The notes under the pieces are model-generated. The model made no database searches, was not told where the DNA came from, and worked only from the letters and a program-made list of their open reading frames with translations. Below are positions 8,658 through 17,112 of a stretch of 64,000 nucleotides of DNA, piece by piece (the stretch's first letter is position 1; each line of letters starts with the position of its first letter). Made by a program: the position numbers and the translations under genes. Source of the stretch: Saccharomonospora amisosensis (GTDB lineage: Bacteria; Actinomycetota; Actinomycetes; Mycobacteriales; Pseudonocardiaceae); the NCBI RefSeq assembly GCF_011761185.1, contig NZ_JAAOYM010000001.1, positions 4,340,001-4,404,000 on the forward strand, written 5' to 3'.

Positions 8658-8712
8658 TGCTACGTGTGAGCGGCAGGCTACTCGACCGCGGTGGGCCGCC
8701 TGCGCCGGGTTC

Positions 8713-9714
8713 TCAACGCTGCGCCTCGGCCCATGCCCGCAACATCACGTGCGCGATCGAAGAAGAGCCGGGAAGCAGCAGGTTCGGGTGCTCGCCCGCG
8801 AAGGCGGCACGAACCTCGTCCCGTGGCACCCACAGCGCCTCCTCGATCTCACCGTCGGCGGGGCGAAGCGACGCGCCGGCCTCCGCCCGAGCCGCGAAGC
8901 CCAGCATGATCGAGCGAGGGAACGGCCACGGCTGGCTGCCGAGGTAGCGGATGCCACCGACGTCGACACCGACCTCCTCGCGGATCTCCCGCTCGACACA
9001 GCCCTCGAGGGACTCCCCCGCCTCGACGAATCCGGCGAGCACCGAATAGCGCTTCGGTGGCCACACCGGTTGCCTCGCCAGCAGCACGTGCTCGCCGTTG
9101 GTGCCGAGGTTGTCGTGCACAAGGCAGATCACCGCAGGATCGGTGCGCGGGTACTCGTCCTTGCCGCAGCGGCCACACACCGAGAGCCAGCCGAACTGCC
9201 TCAGCTCACTCTCCCCGCCGCAGCGTGAGCAAAACCGTGCGCGCCAGTGCCAGTTGCGCAGCGCTTCGGCGGTGGTGAGCAGCCCGGCCGACGCGTCGTC
9301 CAGCATCGAGCCGTGCCCGCGCAGGTCCACCCACACCTCGCCGTCGCGGGCGGGCGCGTCCTGCCACCCGCCCCAGCTGCCGGGGATGCTCACCGTTTCG
9401 GTGCCCTCACCCGGCTCGCCGGGTAGGAACCAGTAGTCGGTGTCCTGCCACTGACCGAGGAACGCCGCGTTCGCCGGAGGTCGTTCACCGAAGTCGATCG
9501 CCTTGCGGGTGTTCAGCGGGACAGGCCCACCACCCGGTTCGCGCGCCGCCCGCTCCGGCACCGGGGTGCGGCCACGCCGGTCCAGCAGCAGCACTCGCGC
9601 GGCGGGCCACCGTGCCAGCAGCCGCTCCGCGTCGGCTCGCAGCGACTCGTTGCGGTCCGCCGTCGACCGGGACAGCGCGGGAAGCGCGCCCAGCTCGAAC
9701 GGCGCTGTGTTCAT
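8713..9714 (-). CDS. nudC: NAD(+) diphosphatase / NAD-cap hydrolase NudC
   Basis: A 333-residue NUDIX enzyme that cleaves NAD(H) to NMN(H) and AMP and can remove NAD caps from RNA. The zinc ribbon is complete (Cys162, Cys165, Cys180, Cys183). The NUDIX box lies at 228-249 (GFVEAGES then REIREEVG), and the NADH-specificity motif SQPWPFP is at 260-266. Its start is tightly linked to the upstream M16 gene: the junction carries three tandem copies of a 14-bp unit, each with a TGATG stop/start. The start at 9714 is the last of these ATGs and has GGTGGGAG just before it. Confidence 0.93.
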   Translation of the reverse strand: MNTAPFELGALPALSRSTADRNESLRADAERLLARWPAARVLLLDRRGRTPVPERAAREPGGGPVPLNTRKAIDFGERPPANAAFLGQWQDTDYWFLPGEPGEGTETVSIPGSWGGWQDAPARDGEVWVDLRGHGSMLDDASAGLLTTAEALRNWHWRARFCSRCGGESELRQFGWLSVCGRCGKDEYPRTDPAVICLVHDNLGTNGEHVLLARQPVWPPKRYSVLAGFVEAGESLEGCVEREIREEVGVDVGGIRYLGSQPWPFPRSIMLGFAARAEAGASLRPADGEIEEALWVPRDEVRAAFAGEHPNLLLPGSSSIAHVMLRAWAEAQR

Positions 9715-9753
9715 CAGCTCCCACCCATCAGCTCGCGCCCATCAGCTCGCACC
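9712..9753. repeat. Three tandem 14-bp units at the M16/nudC junction
   Basis: On the plus strand the units are CATCAGCTCCCACC (9712-9725), CATCAGCTCGCGCC (9726-9739) and CATCAGCTCGCACC (9740-9753). On the coding strand each contains AGCTGATG, so each unit offers a TGA stop and an overlapping ATG. The M16 gene stops in the first one read (9742-9744) and nudC starts in the last one (9714). Confidence 0.85.
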
Positions 9754-11121
9754 CTCGACCGTGACGTCACCGAGAGCGAGCAGTTGCGGCGCGAGCACCT
9801 CCGCGTCGCCCACCACGACTCCGGTGAAGCGGCTCGGGGCGAAGAACTCCAGCGCGGCCTGCGCCACGTCCTCGGTGGTGACTCGCGCGAGCCGGTCAGG
9901 ATGCGCGGTCAGCCACTCCACACCGAGTCCGACGTCGGTGAGCGCGGCCAGTTGGCTGGCCAGCCCGGTCTGCGACGACGAGGAGATGAGCAGCGAACCG
10001 ATGGCGTACTGGCGTACCGCCTCGACGTCGGCGTCCGTCGGCGGTACCAGCCCGAGCCTGCCCAGCTCGTATCGCGTCTCCAGCAGCGCGGCCGCTGTCA
10101 CCTCGCTGGCGGTGTCGGCCTCCACCTGAAGCGTCGCCTTCTGCCCTGTGAACTCGAAGCCGGAGTGTGCGCCGTAGGTGTAACCCTTGTCCTCGCGAAT
10201 GTTCTCCACCAGCCGCGAGGAGAAGTACCCGCCGAAGGTGAGGTTCGCCAGTTGCAGCGCCGGGTAGCGCGGGTCTGTCCTCGGCACGGCCTGTGCCGAG
10301 AGCCGCAACTGGGACTGCACCGCACCAGCCCTGCCGACGAGCAGCAGGTCACCCGGCGTGAGATCGGGCAACTCGGCGAGCCGCTTCGCCTCGCCGTCCC
10401 CGCGCCACGACCCGAGTGCTTGCTCCACCTCACCGATCACGGCGTCGGGGTCGATGTCGCCGACAAGCACGAGGGTCGAACCGCCCGGCAGCACGGCGTC
10501 GGCGTGCAGCAGCCGCACGGCGTCGGGGGTGACGGCGGCTACGTCTTCCGGTCGCGGCACCTCGCGGGTGTAGGGGTGGTCGCCGTAGCGGCGCCGCTGC
10601 AGTGCCTCGCGGGCGATCACCCTTGGCTGCGTACGGGCGACGGCGAGCCGTTCCACGATCCGGTCGGCTTCCCTGCGTACCTCGCCGTCGGTGTGCACGG
10701 CTTCGGTCAGCACGTCGGCGAGTACGTCGAGCAAGGTCGGCAGACCGCTGGCCAACGCGCTGCCCGACACGCTGAGGTGCTCGGGATCGACCACCGTGCC
10801 GAGGTCACCGCCGATGAGGGCCAGCTCGGTGTCGATGGCGATCCGGTCACGCCGCTTCGTGCCGGTGAGTATGGTTTCGGCCAGCACCTCGGCGGTGGCC
10901 GGGTGCGAAGGGTCGTCGCCCGCGAACGGGATCGAGAGCCGCAGCTCGACCATCGGCACGGTGGGCTTGCGCACGGCAAGCACCCGAAGGCCGTTGCCGA
11001 GCACGGTGTCGGTGTGGCTCAGTTCGGCGGGTGGCCGCTGCTCACCCAGCGGGGGCACCTGCCTCGGGCCCAATGGCGTGCGGCCGATCCGCTCCGCGTC
11101 GCGGTGAGTCGCTGAGGTCAC
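9742..11121 (-). CDS. M16 family peptidase, non-catalytic-type subunit
   Basis: A 459-residue M16 (insulinase/processing-peptidase) protein. GLRVLAVRKPTVPMVELRLSIPF near residue 45 is the family N-terminus, but the zinc motif HxxEH is absent: the place where it should be reads HPATAEVLAETILTGT. The second half carries the typical ENIREDKGYTYGAHSGF (R/Y motif, near residue 310) that binds substrate. It therefore looks like the partner subunit of the catalytic M16 gene immediately upstream, as in other two-gene bacterial M16 pairs. I use the GTG at 11121, which overlaps the upstream stop (GTGA); the frame is open to 11337 but that part runs through the neighbour. Confidence 0.85.
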   Translation of the reverse strand: MTSATHRDAERIGRTPLGPRQVPPLGEQRPPAELSHTDTVLGNGLRVLAVRKPTVPMVELRLSIPFAGDDPSHPATAEVLAETILTGTKRRDRIAIDTELALIGGDLGTVVDPEHLSVSGSALASGLPTLLDVLADVLTEAVHTDGEVRREADRIVERLAVARTQPRVIAREALQRRRYGDHPYTREVPRPEDVAAVTPDAVRLLHADAVLPGGSTLVLVGDIDPDAVIGEVEQALGSWRGDGEAKRLAELPDLTPGDLLLVGRAGAVQSQLRLSAQAVPRTDPRYPALQLANLTFGGYFSSRLVENIREDKGYTYGAHSGFEFTGQKATLQVEADTASEVTAAALLETRYELGRLGLVPPTDADVEAVRQYAIGSLLISSSSQTGLASQLAALTDVGLGVEWLTAHPDRLARVTTEDVAQAALEFFAPSRFTGVVVGDAEVLAPQLLALGDVTVEGAS

Positions 11122-12410
11122 TTGGCATCTCCCTGGTCCGGTTCCACGACGAGCACGGCACGCGAGTCCGGCCGAAGGCCCTTGGCGGCCTCGGCCACCT
11201 GATCCGCGGTCACTCCTGCGATGCGGTCGGCGAGGCCGTCCGCCAAAGCGGCGTCGCCGTGCAGCAGTTCGAGCGAGCCGAACGCCAGCGTCCTTGACAC
11301 CAGCCGGTCGTGGTCGCCGTGCAGGTTCGCGCTCCACCGCGCCGTCACCTTCGCCAGCTCCCGCTCGTCGGGTGGCGTGGTGGCGAGCGCGTCCAGTTCC
11401 TCGTCCAGAGCGCCCAGCACCCGGTCGGGCGCGACGTCTGGCGCGTGGATCGCGGTGATGGAGAACGTGTCGGGATCGCGCGCCTCGAACGGGCCGAACA
11501 GCCCCGCACCCGCGTTGACGTCGGTGACCAGCGGTTCACGGTGTACCAGCCGCTGCTGCAACCGCGAACCGTCGCCGTCGGTCAGCAGCCCCGCGAGCAC
11601 AAGGTGGGCGAGGTAGCCGTCCAGTTCGTTGACAGGGTCCGGCATCCGGTAGCCGACGGCGAGCGCGGGAAGCGGAGCGTGCGGGTCGGTGTGGCTGCCA
11701 CGCAGCTCCTCGTTAGGCCTCGGCTCGGCGAACGACGGCCGATGCGGCTTCGGCCGTGCCGGCACATCGCCGAAGTGCTTCTCGACCAGTTCGCGGGTTC
11801 GATCGACCTCGATGTCGCCCGCGACAGTCAGCACCGCGTTCGCGGGCGCGTAGTAGGTGTCGAAGAACGCGGCGCAGTCGTCCAGTGTGGCCTGTTCGAG
11901 GTCGGTGAAGTCGCCGTAGCCGTTGTGCGCGTTCGGGAAGGTGGAGTACAGCACCGGCGGCAGCAGGATCCACGGGAACCCGCCGTAGGGCCGGTTCAGC
12001 ACGTTGAGCCGGATCTCTTCCTTGACGACGTCGATCTGGTTGGCGAGGTTCTCCTTGGTCAGCTTGGGCGCGCGCATGCGGTCGGCCTCGAGGAACAACG
12101 CCCGCTCCAGCGCCGAGGACGGCAGCACCTCGAAGTAGTCGGTGTAGTCGGGATGGGTCGAGCCGTTGAAGATGCCCCCGCTGCTTTGCACGTAGCGAAA
12201 GTGCGCCAGCTTCTCCAGGCTCTCGCTGCCCTGGAACATGAGGTGCTCGAACAGGTGCGCGAACCCGGTCCTGCCCTCGGGTTCGGAGCGAAAGCCCACG
12301 TCGTAGTGCACGCTGACGCCGACGACGGGCGCGGTCCCGTCCGGTGCGAGCACGACCCGAAGGCCGTTGTCGAGAGTGAATCGATGTAGCTGGGGTACGG
12401 CCATGACCAC
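11118..12410 (-). CDS. M16 family zinc peptidase, catalytic subunit
   Basis: A 430-residue zinc peptidase. The inverted zinc motif HLFEH is at residues 52-56 in the setting GRTGFAHLFEHLMFQGS, and the downstream glutamate region (LFLEADRM) is near 125. SGGIFNGSTHPDYTDYFE is also typical of the PqqL/YmxG-like M16B group. It is coupled to the next gene by a GTGA overlap; together they should form the two-chain peptidase, probably cytosolic as no signal sequence is seen. The start is GTG at 12410; an in-frame ATG at 12404 is equally possible. It is divergent from the SDR gene with only 28 bases between, so both promoters share that space or lie inside genes. Confidence 0.88.
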   Translation of the reverse strand: MVMAVPQLHRFTLDNGLRVVLAPDGTAPVVGVSVHYDVGFRSEPEGRTGFAHLFEHLMFQGSESLEKLAHFRYVQSSGGIFNGSTHPDYTDYFEVLPSSALERALFLEADRMRAPKLTKENLANQIDVVKEEIRLNVLNRPYGGFPWILLPPVLYSTFPNAHNGYGDFTDLEQATLDDCAAFFDTYYAPANAVLTVAGDIEVDRTRELVEKHFGDVPARPKPHRPSFAEPRPNEELRGSHTDPHAPLPALAVGYRMPDPVNELDGYLAHLVLAGLLTDGDGSRLQQRLVHREPLVTDVNAGAGLFGPFEARDPDTFSITAIHAPDVAPDRVLGALDEELDALATTPPDERELAKVTARWSANLHGDHDRLVSRTLAFGSLELLHGDAALADGLADRIAGVTADQVAEAAKGLRPDSRAVLVVEPDQGDAK

Positions 12411-12438
12411 ACCCTACGGGTAGGCTCGGCCATAGGGT

Positions 12439-13254
12439 ATGAGACCACTTACCGAGCAAATCATCCTCGTCACCGGTGCCACCAGCGGGCTCGGTCATCA
12501 CGTCGCGAGCGAGCTGGCGCACCGCGGTGCCCATGTCATCGCGCACGGCCGCGACATGGAGCGGCTGCGGCGGTTGCGTGACGAGCTGGGGGTGGAGACG
12601 GTACGGGCCGACTTCGCCGCGCTGTCCCAGGTCGACCGCCTCGCCGACGAGTTGCTCCAGCGGCACGACCGGCTCGACGTACTGGTGAACAACGCGGGCA
12701 TCGGCAGCGGCGACGACCCGGCGAAGCGGCAGGAAAGCATGGACGGCATCGAGTTGCGGTTCGCCGTGAACTACCTCGCCGGATACCACCTCACCCGTCG
12801 GCTGTTGCCGCTGCTGTTGCCGCCCGCCAGGATCGTCAACGTGGCTTCGGCGGGGCAGCAGGAGATCGACTTCGCCGACCCGGAACTTCTCACCGGATAT
12901 CACGGCATGACCGCCTACATGCGCAGCAAACTCGCCCAGGTCATGTTCACCATGGACCTGGCGGAACAACTGCACGGCACGGGGGTCACCGCCAACGCGC
13001 TGCACCCGGCCACATTCATGGACACCGCCATGGTGCGGCAGGCGGGCAAAACCCCGATCAGCACCGTGGCGGAGGGCGCTCGCGCCACGCTGCGGTTGAT
13101 CACCGAGGCGGAACTGGACGGCGTCAGCGGCCGGTACTTCGACGGCACCCGCAAGGCGCAGCCGCACCCGCAGGCGACCGATCCCGCGGAGCGGGAACGG
13201 CTTCGGCTGCTCAGCGACGAGCTGATCGCCACCGCGCTCAAGCCCGGGGCCTGA
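12439..13254 (+). CDS. Short-chain dehydrogenase/reductase
   Basis: A 271-residue classical SDR. The cofactor motif TGATSGLG is at 12-19, NNAG at 84-87, the catalytic Ser in NVASAG near 137, and the catalytic Tyr-Lys pair in YMRSK at 160-164. An Arg follows in GRD at 37-39, where the cofactor ribose is bound, which suggests NADP(H), though this is a weak indicator. The group resembles retinol-dehydrogenase-like/oxidoreductase SDRs with NALHPATFMDTAM after the active site. The substrate is unknown. It stands alone and is followed by a nested hairpin shared with the convergent membrane-protein gene. Confidence 0.85.
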   Translation: MRPLTEQIILVTGATSGLGHHVASELAHRGAHVIAHGRDMERLRRLRDELGVETVRADFAALSQVDRLADELLQRHDRLDVLVNNAGIGSGDDPAKRQESMDGIELRFAVNYLAGYHLTRRLLPLLLPPARIVNVASAGQQEIDFADPELLTGYHGMTAYMRSKLAQVMFTMDLAEQLHGTGVTANALHPATFMDTAMVRQAGKTPISTVAEGARATLRLITEAELDGVSGRYFDGTRKAQPHPQATDPAERERLRLLSDELIATALKPGA

Positions 13255-13269
13255 GCCACCCGAACCCGG

Positions 13270-13306
13270 TCAGCGGGGTGCCTGCTCAGGCACCTCCTCC
13301 CGCTGA
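13270..13306. terminator. Nested bidirectional hairpin between SDR and membrane-protein genes
   Basis: An inner perfect stem GGTGCCTG / CAGGCACC with a two-base loop sits inside an outer stem TCAGCGGG (13270-13277) / CCCGCTGA (13299-13306). It overlaps the last codons of the convergent membrane-protein gene and can serve both strands. Confidence 0.6.
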
Positions 13307-14269
13307 GCGGGCCAACTCGACATCGAGGTGTTCCTTGCGCATGCGCTGGTCGATGTAGAGCAGTGCCGTCACCGCTGACGCGAACGGCACGACGATCGTC
13401 TGCGCGACCGCGTTGCCCAACTCCAGGATCAGCACGTCGTTCACCGTGAGCCCGGCCGTGGCTGTCGGGTCGCCGGCGAGCAGCCCGAACGGAAGCTGGA
13501 TGACGAAGCTGATCACGAACCCGATGAGCATGGCGAGCAGCAACACGCCGAAAACCCGCCACCAGGATTGCCTCACCAGCACCGGCGACCGGCGCATGGC
13601 ATCGCCGACGCTGCCGCGTTCCAGCACCAGTGCGGGCGCGGCGAGGCTGAACAACACTAACAGCCACACCCCAGGAACGATGAACAACACGAGGCCGACC
13701 GCGACCAGCAGCGTGACGACGATCGTCAGCCCGAACAGCGGCAGCAGGCGGGGACGCAGCTCCGCCCAGGCCTGCGCGAAACTGATCGGCCTGCCGAGCA
13801 CGGCCTTGCCGACCACCACGGTGAGGAAACCCGCGAGGAAGGTCTGGGTGAGCAGGTTGATGACACCGATCACGCCCGCGTTCGCCAGGTTGTCGCCGAG
13901 AGCGGCGAGTGCCTGATCGAGTTGTACCTCGGGGCTGGCGTTCGGATCGATCACCGGCGGCGGCGCCGTGGCGTCCAGAATCCACAGGTCGGCGATGATG
14001 TACAGGCCCGCGCTGAGCAGCGCGATCACCGCCGAGGACCCGAACACCACTGCCGCGTGCCTACGCAGGGTGTCGATGGCGCCTTCGAGGATCTCGCCCA
14101 CCGCCAGCGGGCGCAGCGGAATCACCCCCGGCTTGCCCTGTCCACCCGAGCCGTACCCACCGTGACCCGATTGGGCTGGATATTTCGGGAGTTGCGAGCG
14201 GTTGTCGGGGTCCGGTGCGGACCAACCCGTAGAGTCTGTCATCGCGCCATCCTCGCTTGTCGGCATCAC
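13286..14269 (-). CDS. Polytopic membrane protein, glycerophosphodiesterase-membrane-domain-like
   Basis: A 327-residue protein with about 60 N-terminal residues rich in Gly, Pro and Ser, then five or six hydrophobic segments: about 80-102, 133-155, 175-210, 240-263 and 275-300. RPLAVGEILEGAIDTLRRH at 52-70 is the conserved entry into this membrane family, often annotated as the membrane domain associated with glycerophosphoryl diester phosphodiesterases or DUF7544/DUF7847-like. No catalytic residues are recognisable. An ATG ten codons in (MTDSTGW) is an alternative start. It is divergent from the zinc metallopeptidase gene, with 115 bases between them. The function is unknown. Confidence 0.7.
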   Translation of the reverse strand: MMPTSEDGAMTDSTGWSAPDPDNRSQLPKYPAQSGHGGYGSGGQGKPGVIPLRPLAVGEILEGAIDTLRRHAAVVFGSSAVIALLSAGLYIIADLWILDATAPPPVIDPNASPEVQLDQALAALGDNLANAGVIGVINLLTQTFLAGFLTVVVGKAVLGRPISFAQAWAELRPRLLPLFGLTIVVTLLVAVGLVLFIVPGVWLLVLFSLAAPALVLERGSVGDAMRRSPVLVRQSWWRVFGVLLLAMLIGFVISFVIQLPFGLLAGDPTATAGLTVNDVLILELGNAVAQTIVVPFASAVTALLYIDQRMRKEHLDVELARSAGGGA

Positions 14270-14384
14270 CTGCCCGCTTCGGCAGGGCAGCAGATCGGCA
14301 TATGCAGGTTAGGCGAGCCACGTCGGGCGTCGAACAGCATCGTTATGCTGACGGCCGAGATCGAACTACCCGTGGGACGACGAG

Positions 14385-15434
14385 ATGACACAACCGCCGC
14401 CACCGGGTCCGCAGTACGGCTACGGCTACGGACACCCGGTGCCGCCGGGACCGCCGCGCGGGCCGTCGAAGGGCCCGATCATCCTGGCCTCTGTCGGCGG
14501 AACCGTGCTGCTGGTGCTCGCGCTCATCGTGGTGTTCACGCTGACCAGCGGGTCCGACAGGTCGGCTGACGGCGGGTTCACCAACAACGCCGCGACGACG
14601 TCCACGACCGCGCCGACCACCACCACGGCGTCCACCACAACGACCACGACCAGTTCGCAGTCCAGTACGACCTCGTCGTCGCGGCTGAACGAGCCCACTG
14701 TCCAGCAGGGGCCCGGGAAGGTCTTCAAGCTGGCCGACCACCCGATCCTGCAGGACCCCAACGCCGGGTTGCAGAACCTGGTGTGCAACCTGCCCGCATG
14801 GCAGAGCACCCCGTCGGCCGCCGAGGCGTTCTTCACGGCGGCGCGCGAATGCCTCGACGCCGCCTGGGGGCCCTTCCTGCGGTCGTACAACCTGCCGTTT
14901 CAATCCCCGCAACTGCACTTTCCGTCCGCGGCGAGCTTTCGAACCGCGTGCGGCACGATCAACGTCGGAATCGCAACGGCCGCCTACTACTGCGAGAACA
15001 ACCTGTACGTGCCCTTCGACGGGTTGCAGACCGAGCAGTACGGCAACCGTCCCGGTGTCTACCTCGCGCTGTTCGCACACGAGTACGGACACCACGTGCA
15101 GGAAGTAGCCGGGATCATGGACGCGGCGTGGGAACGCATCTACGCGGTGGGGCAGGACAGCCCGGAAGGGCTTGAGCTGTCACGGCGCAAGGAACTGCAG
15201 GCACAGTGCTTCTCCGGGATGTTCCTCGGCGCGCACGTGGACCGGGGCGGCACCATCACGCGGGACATGTACGACGAAGCCTGGAACGACCAGGAGACCA
15301 GGGGTGACGACACGTCGGGCACCCACGACCACGGCAGCAACGCCAACTATGCCGCTTGGTGGCGCGCGGGCGCGTACGACAACCGCATCGCCGACTGCAA
15401 CACCTTCGCGGCAGGCGGCGCCGAGGTCTCCTGA
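14385..15434 (+). CDS. Membrane-anchored neutral zinc metallopeptidase (YpfJ type)
   Basis: A 349-residue protein. A Pro/Gly/Tyr-rich cytosolic start is followed by one transmembrane helix at about 31-53 and a Thr/Ser linker at 68-100, which is likely a cell-wall-spanning spacer and possibly glycosylated. The catalytic domain has HEYGH at 232-236 with the following VQEVAGIMDAA, and QAQCFSGMFLGAHVDRG near 272, where the third ligand is expected. This is the neutral zinc metallopeptidase family (YpfJ/KPN_02809). Substrates are unknown. Cysteines at about 134, 156, 189 and 203 suggest disulfides in the outer domain. Confidence 0.85.
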   Translation: MTQPPPPGPQYGYGYGHPVPPGPPRGPSKGPIILASVGGTVLLVLALIVVFTLTSGSDRSADGGFTNNAATTSTTAPTTTTASTTTTTTSSQSSTTSSSRLNEPTVQQGPGKVFKLADHPILQDPNAGLQNLVCNLPAWQSTPSAAEAFFTAARECLDAAWGPFLRSYNLPFQSPQLHFPSAASFRTACGTINVGIATAAYYCENNLYVPFDGLQTEQYGNRPGVYLALFAHEYGHHVQEVAGIMDAAWERIYAVGQDSPEGLELSRRKELQAQCFSGMFLGAHVDRGGTITRDMYDEAWNDQETRGDDTSGTHDHGSNANYAAWWRAGAYDNRIADCNTFAAGGAEVS

Positions 15435-15435
15435 A

Positions 15436-15453
15436 CGCGGCGGCCACGCCGCG
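15436..15453. terminator. Hairpin between convergent metallopeptidase and small membrane genes
   Basis: CGCGGCG at 15436-15442 pairs perfectly with CGCCGCG at 15447-15453 around GCCA, in the 22 bases between two convergent stops. No U-tract is present. Confidence 0.5.
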
Positions 15454-15456
15454 GAC

Positions 15457-15936
15457 TCACAGGATGGCGACGCGGCGGCGAGGCCCCCTGGCCACGAGGA
15501 AGGCGTAGGTGCCGCCGCTGGCGCAGCTCAGCACCAGCAGCGCGAGGCCGACGGGGCGGCGAAGGTCGCTGGTACCGGGTGTGGTGGCCGCGAGGTGCAC
15601 CTCCACCAACTCTCCCCCGGCTTGCACAGCGCCCGAGGGCACGGCGATGCGGATCTGCTCGTCCTGGTCGTGGCCGCAGCCGCTGAGCGTGCCGTTCATC
15701 GTGCGGCCGCCCAACTCGAACCGCACGGTTTCCTCCGCATCGGGGTTGGAGCAGTCGGCAGGCAGCGTGACGGTCGCGGGGACTTCCCTGCGCTGCTCCA
15801 CCGAGACGTCACCGAACAACGAGGGCCCGACCCACCATGCCGCCAGCACGATCCAGAGGCCGACGAAAGCGGCAACGCCGAGCACCTTCCACGTGAGTGG
15901 CGGCATGTGCCGCCGTTGGTTCGCTCGCTGCCGCAC
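15457..15936 (-). CDS. Hypothetical two-helix membrane protein
   Basis: A 159-residue protein I do not recognise. A basic start (RQRANQRRH) leads into a first helix at about 14-38 (VLGVAAFVGLWIVLAAWWVG), then a ~90-residue outer domain, a second helix at about 128-150, and a basic end (RGPRRRVAIL). The outer domain has two cysteines, in LPADCSNPD and LSGCGHDQD, which probably form a disulfide; the beta-rich pattern (VRFELGGRTMNGTL, IRIAVPSG) suggests a small Ig-like fold. It is on the same strand as the potassium channel upstream (79 bases). The function is unknown. Confidence 0.6.
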   Translation of the reverse strand: MRQRANQRRHMPPLTWKVLGVAAFVGLWIVLAAWWVGPSLFGDVSVEQRREVPATVTLPADCSNPDAEETVRFELGGRTMNGTLSGCGHDQDEQIRIAVPSGAVQAGGELVEVHLAATTPGTSDLRRPVGLALLVLSCASGGTYAFLVARGPRRRVAIL

Positions 15937-16015
15937 GGTTCAATCGTTCCAGATCATCAAGCCGCTGCACACCGAAGCCGGAATGCACGACATCACAGGG
16001 GCGGGGCAGCGCGGC

Positions 16016-17101
16016 TCAGCGCGGCGACTGCTCGGGCAACGTGGCCTTGCGAACGTAGAGCAGCCGGTCCCCAGCCTCAAGCGAGTCGGCCTCCGGGGCG
16101 TCCACCCGGTACAGCTCCCCGTCGCGCACCAGGCCCAGCACGATGTCGGACAGGTGCCTTGGTGAGCCCCCCTCCTCCGAGGGCTCCACCGCGCGCTCCG
16201 CGATGGCAAGACCGGTTTCGGGGGTGAGCAGGTCCTCCACCATGTCCACGACGCGCGGTGTCCGCGTGGCGATCCCCAGCAGCCTGCCCGCCGTCTCGCT
16301 CGACACCACCACCTGGTCGGCGCCGGACTGCTTCAGCAGGTGAACGTTCTCGGCCTCACGCACCGACACCAGGATGCGAGCCTTCGGCGCGAGTTCGCGC
16401 GCTGTCAGGGTGACCAGCACCGCGGTGTCGTCGCGGTTGGGGGCCACCACGACGGCTCGGGCGCGTTGGACGCCCGCCACGCGCAGCACGTCGGCCCGAG
16501 TGGCCGAGCCGTGCACCGTGATCAAGCCTCGCGCACTCGCCGCGTCGAGGGCCGACTGTTCGGTGTCTACGATCACGACCTGGTTGGGCTCGACGTCTTC
16601 CTCGGCCAGCAGCGCGTTCACCGCGGACCGGCCCTTCGTGCCGAAGCCGACGACCACATAGTGGTCTCGCACCTTGCGCCTCCACTTCTGGATCCTGTGC
16701 GCCTGCCGGGACCGCTCGGTAAGCACCTCGAGTGTCGTGCCGATCAGCACGATCAGGAACAACACCCGCATCGGGGTGATGAAAACCACATTGATCAGCC
16801 TCGCGGCGTCCGTGACCGGCGCGATGTCGCCGTATCCGGTGGTCGAAAGCGACACGGTGGCGTAGTAGAAGCAGTCCAGCAGCGAGACACCGTCGCCGTT
16901 GGCGTCCCTGTAGCCATCGCGGTCGAGGTAGACGATGAGCACCATTCCCAGCAGCACCGCCGCGGCGAACACCACCCTGCGCGCGATCGCCCTCGCCGGG
17001 CTCACCGTCGTCACCGGCATGTTGACGACGCCGACAAGGGCATGCCCTGGCCGCTCGGAGAGCTGTTCCTCCGGCTTCGTCGTCCTCAACGGATTACGCA
17101 C
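16016..17101 (-). CDS. Potassium channel with cytosolic RCK (TrkA-N) domain
   Basis: A 361-residue ion channel. Helix one is at about 41-59, the pore helix and filter TTGYGD are at 87-92, and helix two is at about 101-124. The RCK Rossmann fold starts VVVGFGTKGRS near 150 (GFGTKG), with IVDTEQ and GSATRADVLRVAGV typical of TrkA-N. A TrkA-C-like segment ends the chain (GDRLLYVRK). It should form a tetrameric K+ channel gated by a nucleotide or ion bound to the RCK ring. It follows adnB by 11 bases, the same arrangement as M. tuberculosis Rv3200c-Rv3201c, so it is probably in the adnAB transcript. A functional link to DNA repair is not evident. Confidence 0.88.
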   Translation of the reverse strand: MRNPLRTTKPEEQLSERPGHALVGVVNMPVTTVSPARAIARRVVFAAAVLLGMVLIVYLDRDGYRDANGDGVSLLDCFYYATVSLSTTGYGDIAPVTDAARLINVVFITPMRVLFLIVLIGTTLEVLTERSRQAHRIQKWRRKVRDHYVVVGFGTKGRSAVNALLAEEDVEPNQVVIVDTEQSALDAASARGLITVHGSATRADVLRVAGVQRARAVVVAPNRDDTAVLVTLTARELAPKARILVSVREAENVHLLKQSGADQVVVSSETAGRLLGIATRTPRVVDMVEDLLTPETGLAIAERAVEPSEEGGSPRHLSDIVLGLVRDGELYRVDAPEADSLEAGDRLLYVRKATLPEQSPR

Positions 17102-17112
17102 GATCGAGCAGC

